The notes beneath the pieces were generated by a model, which was not told where the DNA came from, did no database searches, and saw only the letters and a list, made by a program, of their open reading frames with translations. A program made the translations under genes and the position numbers. Source: Oceanobacillus damuensis (GTDB taxonomy: Bacteria; Bacillota; Bacilli; Bacillales; Amphibacillaceae). From it: a stretch of DNA of 64,000 nucleotides. Of this stretch, positions 15,033 to 23,700 are shown in pieces. The DNA lies in the NCBI RefSeq assembly GCF_001618145.1, contig NZ_KV392044.1, positions 21,864-85,863 on the forward strand, in the 5' to 3' direction. Numbering within the stretch: the first letter of the stretch is position 1; every line of letters starts with the position of its first letter.

Positions 15033-16795
15033 TGTTCTGGCGCAGTGTAGTTGGTAAACTTTCATTAACAATTCTATTGCTTGTTGCGTTTGTACTTTCC
15101 ATTCTGACTATATTTTTGATGGAATTCTTTGAAAGTTTTCACATACAGGAAGCCGAAAACGAAATGATGCAAACAGCAACAAAAATCTCTTCTCTTGTGG
15201 AAAGAGGTCAGGATAGGCCATTTGTCGAAGAAATGACAGAGTTGCTTAAAGATCCATCCAGTCGCATTGCTATATTTTACAGCGAAGACGATATCTGGCT
15301 GTCTACAAGCAATGATGATGATCTTCTTCCACAGGATGAGAATTGGCTGGAAACCAGGGATGAAATTAATGAGGTGCTTCATAACCAGCAAAAGATCCAA
15401 AGGCAAATCAATTTTCCTGATACAGATAAAGAAATGATTATTGTTGGTTCACCTATTGAGAATGGTGGGGCCATATTTGTCTTTCAGTCGCTTGATATCA
15501 TTAATCAAACCAAAGCGCAAACTACCAAGCTGATTCTGTTAAGTGCTGGGATTGCCATTATGCTTACTGCTTTCTTTGCGGTATTTCTATCGACCAGAAT
15601 CACTTCCCCTTTAATTAAAATGCGTGAAGCGGCTTATGATCTGACAAGGGGAGAATTTAATACGAAGGTCCCTGTACTGACACATGATGAAATAGGTGAT
15701 CTAGCTATCGAGTTTAATCGGATGGGTAGACAGCTTAAATTTCACATCAATGCATTAAGACAGGAGAAAGAGCAGCTATCCAGTATTGTAAGCTCGATGG
15801 CTGACGGTGTGGTGACCCTGAACCGTAATGGGGATATACTTGTCATTAACCCCCCAGCACAAAAATACATTGATGATTGGCATTTTAAAAATGATGTTCG
15901 GTCAAAGGAAAATCGCAAGCTGCCAACGGAATTGCAGGAAGCTCTTAAAGAAGTCATTGAGGGGGAACAGGCTGTTTTGCGGGAAGCTGGTCTGCAGGGA
16001 AGAAACTACGTGATGCTGATGACACCTTTATATGATCAGACCTATGTAAGAGGGGCAGTTGCTGTTATCCGTGACATGACGGAAGAAAGAAGATTGGATA
16101 AACTTCGAAAAGATTTCATAGCAAATGTATCACATGAGCTTCGCACTCCGATTTCCATGCTGCAAGGATATAGTGAAGCGATTGTTGATGATATTGCAGA
16201 TACAAAAGATGCTAAAAATGAACTGGCCCAAATTATTCATGAGGAATCCCTTCGTATGGGGCGGCTCGTCAATGAATTACTGGATCTTGCTAGAATGGAA
16301 GCAGGACAAATACAAATAAATCTGGACAGGATGGATTTGGAGACTTATGTCAAACGTATCGTAAATAAGTTTAAAGGGCTCGCATCCGATAATAATATTG
16401 AACTGACAATGGAGTTAAACACGGAACCTTCGAGTGGGATATTTGACCCGGACCGGCTGGAACAAGTATTTACCAACTTAATTGATAATGCCATCAGACA
16501 TACTGGTGAAGGTGGAACGGTCCATGTTTCCGTAGTAAACACCCTTGATGAAATGTATGTAGAAGTAAATGATAGTGGCAGTGGGATACCAGAAGAAGAT
16601 ATACCGTTTGTTTTTGAACGTTTTTATAAAGCAGACAAATCCAGGGTACGCAACAAAGAGAAAAAAGGGACCGGCCTCGGTTTGGCAATTGCCAAAAACA
16701 TTATTGATGCCCATAAAGGCACCATTCAGGTGAAAAGCAAATTAGATCAAGGAACTACATTCAGCTTTAGAATTCCCCAACAACAGAAGCAGTAA
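15032..16795 (+). CDS. resE: Sensor histidine kinase ResE
   Basis: 587 residues: membrane helix at about 8-30, extracytoplasmic sensor region, second helix around 165-187, HAMP domain (RITSPLIKMREAAYDLTRG), PAS domain (about 240-350), HisKA with phosphoacceptor His368 in ANVSHELRTP, and HATPase_c with N, G1 (DSGSGIP) and G2 (GTGLGLAIAKN) boxes. It phosphorylates ResD in response to respiratory state. In B. subtilis sigX follows resE; here a riboswitch-controlled pair is inserted between them. Confidence 0.94.
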   Translation: MFWRSVVGKLSLTILLLVAFVLSILTIFLMEFFESFHIQEAENEMMQTATKISSLVERGQDRPFVEEMTELLKDPSSRIAIFYSEDDIWLSTSNDDDLLPQDENWLETRDEINEVLHNQQKIQRQINFPDTDKEMIIVGSPIENGGAIFVFQSLDIINQTKAQTTKLILLSAGIAIMLTAFFAVFLSTRITSPLIKMREAAYDLTRGEFNTKVPVLTHDEIGDLAIEFNRMGRQLKFHINALRQEKEQLSSIVSSMADGVVTLNRNGDILVINPPAQKYIDDWHFKNDVRSKENRKLPTELQEALKEVIEGEQAVLREAGLQGRNYVMLMTPLYDQTYVRGAVAVIRDMTEERRLDKLRKDFIANVSHELRTPISMLQGYSEAIVDDIADTKDAKNELAQIIHEESLRMGRLVNELLDLARMEAGQIQINLDRMDLETYVKRIVNKFKGLASDNNIELTMELNTEPSSGIFDPDRLEQVFTNLIDNAIRHTGEGGTVHVSVVNTLDEMYVEVNDSGSGIPEEDIPFVFERFYKADKSRVRNKEKKGTGLGLAIAKNIIDAHKGTIQVKSKLDQGTTFSFRIPQQQKQ

Positions 16796-16802
16796 ATTAG
16801 AC

Positions 16803-16831
16803 TTTCCGATTTATACTTCTTGTGCTATGAT
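16803..16831 (+). promoter_or_regulatory. Possible promoter of the riboswitch operon
   Basis: TATGAT (16826-16831) is preceded by TGC, giving an extended -10, with a weak TTTCCG-like -35 17 bases upstream. It lies about 35 bases before the riboswitch. Confidence 0.4.
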
Positions 16832-16866
16832 ACAATTGTATTGGAATTGAATAGTTTAATTTGAAT

Positions 16867-17026
16867 ATTGAAATTCGGTGAATTTTTTAGGGAATCCAGT
16901 GAAAGTCTGGAACTGTCCTCGCAACTGTAATTGATTACGAAATAAGCAATCCACTGTACAGGATAATGTATGGGAAGGGCTTAAAGTAGGTTGGAATCAA
17001 AAGTCAGTAGACCTGCCAATTTCAAT
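16867..17026 (+). ncRNA. Cobalamin (B12) riboswitch
   Basis: The closing stem is perfect: ATTGAAATT (16867-16875) pairs with AATTTCAAT (17018-17026). Inside are the conserved blocks of the AdoCbl class in order: TTAGGGAATCC, CAGTGAAAGTCTGGAACTG, TCGCAACTGTAA, a CCACTG block, ATGGGAAGG, and the B12 box CAAAAGTCAGTAGACCTGCC. A strong terminator lies 80 bases downstream, so binding of cobalamin should stop transcription before the DUF4430/ECF-S genes. Confidence 0.93.
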
Positions 17027-17108
17027 TGTTTCGATGCTTCGAGGGTATAAGCGGTTGAGACATGCGAATACATAAAGCAAATTTGCCTATGAATATTTGT
17101 CTGTCTTG

Positions 17109-17144
17109 AATCTGCCTTGATCCACCAGGGCGGATTTTTTTATT
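17109..17144 (+). terminator. Riboswitch expression-platform terminator
   Basis: AATC(T)GCCTTG pairs with CCAGGGCGGATT across ATCCA, followed by seven T, between the riboswitch and the first gene it controls. Confidence 0.8.
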
Positions 17145-17184
17145 TAATTCCAGTAACAATATCTTTTGAAGGATGGGGAAGACG

Positions 17185-17613
17185 ATGAAAAAATGGATGT
17201 TAATGTTCACCGTAATTATTTTGTCAGCAGGGTTATTAATTGGATGCACATCTGAAGACGATACGAACCAAAATACATCGGTCAGCACGAACGAAACTTC
17301 CGATACAGAACAGGTAGCTGAAGATTCTGTCCGCATTACTGTTTCTATCAACGAAGGCGAAGAGTTTGTTACAGAGGAAGAAATCGAAATTGAAGAAGGC
17401 GACATACTGATGGATGTGATGGAAGAAAACTTCTATATCGAAACAGAATTTGATGGCACATACATAACTTCAATCGAAAGAGTTGCTGCCAGTGACGAGG
17501 ATGGGACAGCATGGATGTTCTTTGTAAATGATGAGATGCCTACCGTTGGGGCAAGTGAATATGAACTGTCTCCTGGCGATAAAGTTGTTTTTGATTTACA
17601 ATCCTGGGAATAG
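17185..17613 (+). CDS. DUF4430 lipoprotein, putative cobalamin-binding
   Basis: 142 residues. The signal peptide ends in a lipobox, LLIGC, so the protein is lipid-anchored outside the membrane. After an acidic Thr/Ser/Glu-rich linker comes a single DUF4430-like domain: ITVSINEGEEFVTEEEI, GDILMDVMEENF, GTAWMFFVNDEM, YELSPGDKVVFDLQSWE. DUF4430 is related in fold to the C-terminal domain of animal transcobalamin and intrinsic factor. With the B12 riboswitch upstream and an ECF S component four bases downstream, it likely captures cobalamin for import. Start ATG 17185 is preferred over ATG 17173 because of ribosome-binding site spacing. Confidence 0.75.
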   Translation: MKKWMLMFTVIILSAGLLIGCTSEDDTNQNTSVSTNETSDTEQVAEDSVRITVSINEGEEFVTEEEIEIEEGDILMDVMEENFYIETEFDGTYITSIERVAASDEDGTAWMFFVNDEMPTVGASEYELSPGDKVVFDLQSWE

Positions 17614-17616
17614 AAG

Positions 17617-18132
17617 ATGAACACATACAAAATTACGATAATAGCTTTACTCGCTGCCATGGCCGTAGCAGGTAGATATGTTTTTCAATTTATTCCAAAC
17701 GTCCAGCCAGTAACTGCTCTCATAATCATATGTGGCCTGATTCTTGGTCCATTATCGGCGATTCTTTTGGCGGTCGTGACTACCTTCCTCTCTAATATGT
17801 TGATGGGAACGGGCATATGGACGATATGGCAAATAGTTTCCTGGAGTATGATCGGTATTTTAAGTGGGTTGTTGGGGAAAACCTTTCACCGCCTATCGCT
17901 TTTATTTATTGTACCTTTTGCGGTGTTCAGTGGATATTTATATGGGGTTATCATATCACTGACAAGCTACCAAATCACAGGAAAATTCTGGCCATATTAT
18001 TTGGCAGGACTTCCTTTCGATACAAGTCATGCTATAGGGAACGCAGTATTTATCATACTTTTGTATCCAATTATGAATCATTTATTCAGTAAATATGCAA
18101 AGCATAGATTCACGATTAAAAATACCAGCTGA
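17617..18132 (+). CDS. ECF transporter S component, probably for cobalamin
   Basis: 171 residues with about five or six membrane helices, the size and layout of S components of energy-coupling-factor transporters. These bind a vitamin and use shared EcfA/A'/T modules encoded elsewhere (normally near rpl genes). Substrate assignment rests on context: an AdoCbl riboswitch and a DUF4430 lipoprotein in the same operon. The known cobalamin S component of lactobacilli is CbrT; whether this is an orthologue needs alignment. A perfect terminator overlaps the stop codon. Confidence 0.75.
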   Translation: MNTYKITIIALLAAMAVAGRYVFQFIPNVQPVTALIIICGLILGPLSAILLAVVTTFLSNMLMGTGIWTIWQIVSWSMIGILSGLLGKTFHRLSLLFIVPFAVFSGYLYGVIISLTSYQITGKFWPYYLAGLPFDTSHAIGNAVFIILLYPIMNHLFSKYAKHRFTIKNTS

Positions 18133-18151
18133 CCACAGCTGGTATTTTTTC
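18118..18151 (+). terminator. Terminator after the ECF S component
   Basis: AATACCAGCTG pairs perfectly with CAGCTGGTATT around ACCA, followed by T-rich sequence. Confidence 0.85.
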
Positions 18152-18665
18152 TTGCCTTCAGCCTTTATAATAATAACTCAGCTTTCACTCCAATATAATA
18201 AGCTCAAACGTTTAACTGGGTTACACTTAGAAAACCACTAATATCCGCATTGCTAACATGACAAAAGCAATGTTGGTTCATATGATTTTTGTTGCCATAT
18301 AGGCTTCGCAGTTTATGTAGACTGCGAAGTAACTTCCACAGCTCTGAGATGGAAAAAAGCAACTTCGGCAGCCGCCCGCGAAAAGCGCAGTGTATTTCCC
18401 AGAGCGGTCGCCGAAGTATCTCGCTTCCATTATTCGTGCCAAAGTTCTAATACAAATAGTAGTTACTTCGCATTTTATATCAAATTCGATGATAGCCTAA
18501 CAGTTAATCCAGATTTAACTTAAGCAGTGTATCTCCAACACTGCTAATTCTAACATGGCTTATTTGTCAATTCCACGCTGCAAAAGCTGAGTAACTAACG
18601 AATATATTTAAAATTGACAACCAATAAAGCAGCTTGCACTTTTATTATATAGCATATAGTATTGT
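18152..18665. other. Long intergenic region upstream of sigX
   Basis: About 500 bases with no supported gene. The main content is a nested fold-back repeat at 18304-18472. A smaller stem AGCAGTGT/ACACTGCT occurs near 18522-18545. Confidence 0.6.
18304..18472. repeat. Nested fold-back (MITE-like) element
   Basis: An outer 12-base perfect inverted repeat (TGCGAAGTAACT at 18323-18334 and AGTTACTTCGCA at 18461-18472) encloses an inner ACTTCGGC...CCGC / GCGG...GCCGAAGT stem. The left arm can also form a local hairpin, CTTCGCAG (18304-18311) with CTGCGAAG (18322-18329). No coding capacity. Confidence 0.65.
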
Positions 18666-18692
18666 TGTAACTATTTCGCACTTATTTACGAC
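18666..18692 (+). promoter_or_regulatory. SigX-type autoregulatory promoter
   Basis: TGTAAC (18666-18671), exactly 17 bases, then CGAC (18689-18692). This is the published recognition pattern of B. subtilis SigX, placed 24 bases before the sigX start codon, as expected for an ECF sigma factor that controls its own operon. Confidence 0.8.
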
Positions 18693-18716
18693 TATATAAT
18701 TGAACGGAGGGTCTTT

Positions 18717-19253
18717 ATGAAGGCCATTTTTGATAAGTTATATGATAACTATCATCAGGATCTGTTCCAGTACATTTTTTACATGGTAAAAGATAAGGAA
18801 ACAACTGAAGATCTTATACAGGAAGTCTACATCAAGGTATTGAAATCGTATGCGAATTTCAAAGGAGAGAGCAGCGAGAAGACATGGCTCTTTTCTATTG
18901 CAAGGCATGTTACATACGACCACTTCCGCTCCCTTAAGAGAAAAAGAAATAGAATAATGGATCTTTTTGACTGGGAGGAGAAAGGTGAAACACTTTCAGA
19001 TCAAGGGGAATTACCGGAAGACATAGCAATCAAAAATGAGCAAATAAAACAAATGTATAAACTTCTCGACAAATGTACCATCGATCAGAAAAGCGTATTG
19101 ATTCTTCGATATCTGCAGTCTTTCTCTATTCAGGAGACAGCAGAAATACTAAACTTCAGTGTGAGCAAAGTGAAAACAACTCAACACAGAGGATTAAAGA
19201 ACTTAAAGAAACGATTGCTTGAACAAAACACGCAGGGAGGAGATGTTCAATGA
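18717..19253 (+). CDS. sigX: ECF sigma factor SigX
   Basis: 178 residues. Region 2 spans about 8-75 (LFQYIFYMVKDKETTEDLIQEVYIKV, KTWLFSIARHVTYDHFR) and region 4 about 115-165 (LDKCTIDQKSVLILRYLQSFSIQETAEIL, VKTTQHRGLKNL). It directs RNA polymerase to genes for envelope charge and cationic-peptide resistance in B. subtilis. Position after the resDE region and before a membrane anti-sigma gene matches B. subtilis sigX-rsiX. ACGGAGGG precedes the start. Its stop overlaps the next gene (ATGA), giving coupling of sigma and anti-sigma factor. Confidence 0.9.
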   Translation: MKAIFDKLYDNYHQDLFQYIFYMVKDKETTEDLIQEVYIKVLKSYANFKGESSEKTWLFSIARHVTYDHFRSLKRKRNRIMDLFDWEEKGETLSDQGELPEDIAIKNEQIKQMYKLLDKCTIDQKSVLILRYLQSFSIQETAEILNFSVSKVKTTQHRGLKNLKKRLLEQNTQGGDVQ

Positions 19254-20455
19254 AGCGAACAGAAGACAAACACCAGGAAATCATTGATGGGCTAAAAGGT
19301 ATGCCTGACATAACAGATGATACAGACAAAGAAGTCCTATATAGCCGCATCTCCTCAGTATTTTCAGAGAGTCATTCAACCAAAAAAAGGAAAACAGACC
19401 GCAAGCTCATTCCCATACTCTCTACTGTAGCAGCTGCTGCAATCATTTTAATGATACCGTTTATGCTCCAAATTGACATATTCCAAAGCAACAATGAAAC
19501 AGCTGAATTATTCTCAGTTGATGAAACGGCATATGACGATGCGTCACACAATTCAAATAAAATGGAAAGCGCCAATGAGGAACAGGAAAGGTCTGTTGAT
19601 ACAGAGGACTCTGAAGCTGAGCGTACAGAAGAAATGAGTGAACAAAATATCGATACAAATGATTCTCTCACCAGTTTCACAACAATGGAATCGAGTGAAC
19701 CATATCAGATTGTATACGCTGCGATACCAGACAATCAACAACAATTTATCATCCCGATTTCTTTTCTTGTACCTGAAAATGCTGATCTGGAAGCGTATTA
19801 CAATAGCCTGGAAAGTTATATGGATATGGAAGAAATGGAACTGAATAATTATATGTTAAAAGATGCATCTTTTGAGCTGGAGGAATCAGAAGTGCGGATT
19901 CGTCTCGACGATGAATTTTCCATTGGAGACGGTTCGGCAAATGCCCATATATTTGAACAGACGCTATCTGCCATGTTTACGCCCTATGGCATCGATAAGG
20001 CAGTTTTCCAATCCGAAAACGGTGGTATAGATATGGGGCCATTTGGAGTTATTGAAGAACTTTCATTAAACAGAAACGAAGAAATATATAAGCTGTATAA
20101 AAATCAATTTCTTATACCCGTACCAAATTCAAACAACCTGTCCATCACTGATGCGATAGCCGAAATGAAAGTGGAACAGACAGAATTTAATATCAACCAA
20201 ACCATCCCTGAAACGGTACAGTATACAGCCGATTCATCCGGAAATGAGCTTATCCTTACATTGCAGGATGAAACGTCATTTGAAAATAGCCAGGAAGTCC
20301 TGATTATGATAGAAGCGATATTAATGACTGCCAAAAGTTATGGATATGAATATGTACAGTTCAATAATCTTCCATTTGATGAGATTGGCAATTACAACAC
20401 CTCTGAACCGATAAAGGTTCCAGAGGGTGCAAATCCTGTAGATTTGAGGAATTAA
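19250..20455 (+). CDS. rsiX: Anti-sigma-X factor RsiX-like
   Basis: 401 residues. A cytoplasmic N-terminal part of about 45 residues is followed by one membrane helix (LIPILSTVAAAAIILMIPFML). An acidic Ser/Thr/Glu-rich linker (about 80-145) leads to a large extracytoplasmic domain. The family holds SigX at the membrane until released. It overlaps sigX by four bases. Sequence similarity to B. subtilis RsiX cannot be measured here; the call rests on topology and position. Length is somewhat above the B. subtilis protein. Confidence 0.82.
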   Translation: MKRTEDKHQEIIDGLKGMPDITDDTDKEVLYSRISSVFSESHSTKKRKTDRKLIPILSTVAAAAIILMIPFMLQIDIFQSNNETAELFSVDETAYDDASHNSNKMESANEEQERSVDTEDSEAERTEEMSEQNIDTNDSLTSFTTMESSEPYQIVYAAIPDNQQQFIIPISFLVPENADLEAYYNSLESYMDMEEMELNNYMLKDASFELEESEVRIRLDDEFSIGDGSANAHIFEQTLSAMFTPYGIDKAVFQSENGGIDMGPFGVIEELSLNRNEEIYKLYKNQFLIPVPNSNNLSITDAIAEMKVEQTEFNINQTIPETVQYTADSSGNELILTLQDETSFENSQEVLIMIEAILMTAKSYGYEYVQFNNLPFDEIGNYNTSEPIKVPEGANPVDLRN

Positions 20456-20527
20456 ATAGGATGGAATCAGTAGGCTTAGTTTCTTCGCTACCACTTATGC
20501 AGAAAGGAAAGGTTCCTATCAACCAAC

Positions 20528-20566
20528 AAAAGTGTTTTTGAAATATTATTTTTCAAAAACACTTTT
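20528..20566. terminator. Terminator between rsiX and fer
   Basis: AAAAGTGTTTTTGAA pairs with TTCAAAAACACTTTT around ATATTATTT; a long AT-rich hairpin able to work in both directions between convergent genes. Confidence 0.7.
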
Positions 20567-20597
20567 TGAATGTATAATAGGTTCGAGGTTTTCAGTA

Positions 20598-20849
<252 letters not shown>

Positions 20850-20946
20850 TCATTCTTCCTCCTAAAATAAAAACCGCTACATTTATTCTAAATCTGATTT
20901 CAAGTGATTTCAACAACATCCGTTAAACTCCATGTCATTTGAGAAC

Positions 20947-21050
20947 AAAAAGCGGAAGCGCCTTGGTCACCCCCGACAAGCTTAGGGTAGGCGCTGGAGC
21001 TGAAAGCGGCTGTTTATGTGTAAGAGTTAATTGCTATCAAAATATATTCT
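20947..21050. repeat. Interspersed repeat, family A (short variant)
   Basis: Shares the ends AAAAGCGGA and GGCTGTTTATGTGTAA(G)AGTTAATTGCT with the longer copies at 36911 and 61011, but has a different middle with GGCGCTGGAGCTG. It is non-coding and sits just upstream of ypbB. Confidence 0.75.
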
Positions 21051-21080
21051 TTCTTATTTTTTAAAAAAGGGGGGCTTCAT

Positions 21081-22148
21081 TTGATTTTTAATGGTATTAT
21101 CCTGACTTGCATTTCAAATCTGAATGGAGAAAGAACGGCCTCCAGTATTTATCATCTATTGAAAGGAAAGAAGTCCATTCAAACCGTACAGGACGCTCAT
21201 ATCTATCAGCTTGATAAATTTTATGGAATTCACAGCAATTTAAATAAACAGAAATTTGCAGTCAAAATTTCTGAATTGGTTACTGGCGGATACATACAGC
21301 CAGTTGAGCATACTGAGGGCGCTTTTATTATCTCAGATTTTGCAGCCACATGGCTTTATGAGCAAAAAAAACAGTTGGGGATCGAAAAATTTAATGGCCT
21401 GAAGTACAATGAAACTGCAGAGTTATTTTACTTACGCCTGTTGTTAACTGTCCAGACGCTGACAAATGTAAAAATGGGTCACTATCACTTTATCCCTCTT
21501 ACAGATAACAGCTCAGCAGAAGAATGGGTCAGGCTATTTTACAAAAAAATAAAAAGGAAAGAAAGCCAAGTATTAAATGGCCTTTATCAGGAGATCCACA
21601 CGGTATTAAATAACTTTTCCGATATGGACGCGTCTATTTTTGTCGACCGTCTGTCAGGGTTTGAAAATTATGGTTTAAGTATTTACCAGCTTTCCGAAAA
21701 ATACAAGCTGAATGAACTTGATGTGCATCTTGTCCTTCAACAGGGTATACATCAAATGATATCCATCGTGCTGAATGATAAAGATTTTTTTCCAATCCTT
21801 GCCTATATGTTAAGGGATATAGCTGAACCGAATCAAATTACACATTCTGCAAATGTGACCAAGGAATTTTTAAACAAAAATTACACAATTGAACAGATTG
21901 CAGCAGCAAGAAACCTGAAAATAAATACGATCCATGATCATATTGTCGAAATTGCGTTATATGAAAGCCGCTTTCCACTTAGCAATTACATAACTCCAGA
22001 AGAACAAAGAGAGATTACAACTGTGTTAAAGAAGGAAAAGTCTTTTAAATTAAAGGATATTAAGCAATCGGTCAATAAAAATGTCAGCTATTTTCAGATA
22101 CGGCTTGTTCTGGCAGTCAATAAGAATTTACTGAAGCAAGGTGATTAA
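21081..22148 (+). CDS. ypbB: YpbB family helix-turn-helix protein
   Basis: 355 residues. The C-terminal third carries an HTH_40-type domain (TKEFLNKNYTIEQIAAARNLKINTIHDHIVE), a module otherwise found at the end of RecQ/WRN-like helicases. The rest is helical and uncharacterised. It starts at TTG after GGGGGG and runs straight into recQ, as in B. subtilis. Because the HTH_40 module is missing from the short RecQ that follows, YpbB may supply it in trans; that is inference. Confidence 0.85.
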   Translation: MIFNGIILTCISNLNGERTASSIYHLLKGKKSIQTVQDAHIYQLDKFYGIHSNLNKQKFAVKISELVTGGYIQPVEHTEGAFIISDFAATWLYEQKKQLGIEKFNGLKYNETAELFYLRLLLTVQTLTNVKMGHYHFIPLTDNSSAEEWVRLFYKKIKRKESQVLNGLYQEIHTVLNNFSDMDASIFVDRLSGFENYGLSIYQLSEKYKLNELDVHLVLQQGIHQMISIVLNDKDFFPILAYMLRDIAEPNQITHSANVTKEFLNKNYTIEQIAAARNLKINTIHDHIVEIALYESRFPLSNYITPEEQREITTVLKKEKSFKLKDIKQSVNKNVSYFQIRLVLAVNKNLLKQGD

Positions 22149-22149
22149 T

Positions 22150-23700
22150 ATGCAGCGAACAGATAGTTTGGAAGATTATTTAAATCATTATTTTCACTAT
22201 AATTCTTTCCGGACAGGCCAAAAAGAAATTATTCAAGAGGTGCTCAGAGGAAGAGACGTACTAGGAATACTACCTACAGGTTCAGGTAAATCAATTTGTT
22301 ACCAGCTTCCTGCCCGTTTGCAGCAAGGATTGACTATAGTTGTCTCACCATTAATCTCCCTGATGATCGACCAGGTAAAAGAATTAAAAGCAAATAACTT
22401 TAAAGAGGTCGTTGCAATCAATAGCTTTATGAATCCCGCTGAAAGGAAGTCTGTTTATAACAACCTTGAAAATTATAAACTGATTTATGTTTCTCCGGAG
22501 CTATTGCAGCAAAAAGAATTAATTGACCGATTAAGGATGCACCATGTTCAGTTATTTGTCATTGATGAAGCCCATTGCATTTCCCAGTGGGGACATGATT
22601 TCAGGACGGACTATCTAAAACTCGGTGGCACTATCGAAGCATTAAATAATCCTACAGTGCTGGCGTTGAGTGCAACGGCAACCCCGGAGGTACAGGAGGA
22701 TATTATTGGTTCATTACGAAGACCTGATATGTTGAAGCGAATTTACCCGATGGATCGAGAAAATATAGCATTTTGTATTGAAGAGGTTGCTGATGATAAA
22801 GAGAAGCTTGAAGTAATCATCGATTTATTCAAGAAATATCATATACCCGCGCTTATCTACTTTACAAGCAGAGCGGCAGCGGAAAAAACAGCAGGGATCC
22901 TTTCTGAACGGCTGGCCGATAAGCAAACAGCTTTCTATCATGGCGGAATGGATCAGATGGATCGAATAAGCATTCAGCAGCAATTCATGAATGATCAGCT
23001 CGATATTGTTTGTTGTACGAGTGCTTTCGGGATGGGCATCAATAAAAGTAATATCAGACTCATTATCCATTATCATCTTCCACTGCAGCTTGAGTCATAT
23101 ATCCAGGAAGTTGGCAGGGCTGGAAGGGATGGCAAATCGAGTGTAGGGTTATTGCTTTTTTCACCGAACGATGCCTACATACCTGGCAATATGATCAAAA
23201 ATGAATTACCCGATGAAGAGGATGTGACCAATTTATTCCATCATTTGTACGCCATGACGCATGAACAGATAGAAATGTCTTTAGCGAAGGAACATATGGA
23301 AAGCACTCTGAATATAAGTGAAGTTCAATGGAAGTTTCTTCGCTTCCAACTGGAAAAACATGATATTATAAAAAATAATCGGGTCATTTATCAGAAAGAT
23401 ACATGGAAGAATGCTTTATTTTCCATCCAGAACACGATAAGAAAGAGAGTCCTGTATAAGGAAGATAAATTGTATGATGTATTACGATGGGTCCACACAA
23501 AGGAGTGCCTTCGGAAGCATTTGTATAAACCGTTTCAGACCTCCTACAAAGATTCGGCTTACCAGTGCTGCAGTACATGTGGCTTTTCCTGGCAGAAATG
23601 GGTACCCGATGAGACTCCATCTGATTTAAAAAAATATTCAAGCTGGCAGCTGAAACTGAAAAAGTTACTTCTCATAGGAGAAAATGATGAAGCAAAGTGA
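22150..23700 (+). CDS. recQ: RecQ-family ATP-dependent DNA helicase, short type (RecS-like)
   Basis: 516 residues. Superfamily 2 motifs: Q motif and Walker A (LPTGSGKSICYQLPA), DEAH box (VIDEAHCISQWGHDFR), ALSATATPEV, and HYHLPLQLESYIQEVGRAGRDG (motif VI). A C-terminal Cys group (KECLR, then QCCSTCGFSW) resembles a zinc site. The winged-helix and HRDC domains of long RecQ are absent. It unwinds DNA in recombination and fork repair. I prefer ATG 22150, after AAGGTGAT, over GTG 22141. It overlaps ypbD by 14 bases. Confidence 0.9.
   Translation: MQRTDSLEDYLNHYFHYNSFRTGQKEIIQEVLRGRDVLGILPTGSGKSICYQLPARLQQGLTIVVSPLISLMIDQVKELKANNFKEVVAINSFMNPAERKSVYNNLENYKLIYVSPELLQQKELIDRLRMHHVQLFVIDEAHCISQWGHDFRTDYLKLGGTIEALNNPTVLALSATATPEVQEDIIGSLRRPDMLKRIYPMDRENIAFCIEEVADDKEKLEVIIDLFKKYHIPALIYFTSRAAAEKTAGILSERLADKQTAFYHGGMDQMDRISIQQQFMNDQLDIVCCTSAFGMGINKSNIRLIIHYHLPLQLESYIQEVGRAGRDGKSSVGLLLFSPNDAYIPGNMIKNELPDEEDVTNLFHHLYAMTHEQIEMSLAKEHMESTLNISEVQWKFLRFQLEKHDIIKNNRVIYQKDTWKNALFSIQNTIRKRVLYKEDKLYDVLRWVHTKECLRKHLYKPFQTSYKDSAYQCCSTCGFSWQKWVPDETPSDLKKYSSWQLKLKKLLLIGENDEAK

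Noticed and set aside
20462-20511. Third copy of repeat family B
   Set aside because: Only the words CACTTATGCA and GAAAGGA are shared; too little for a firm call.
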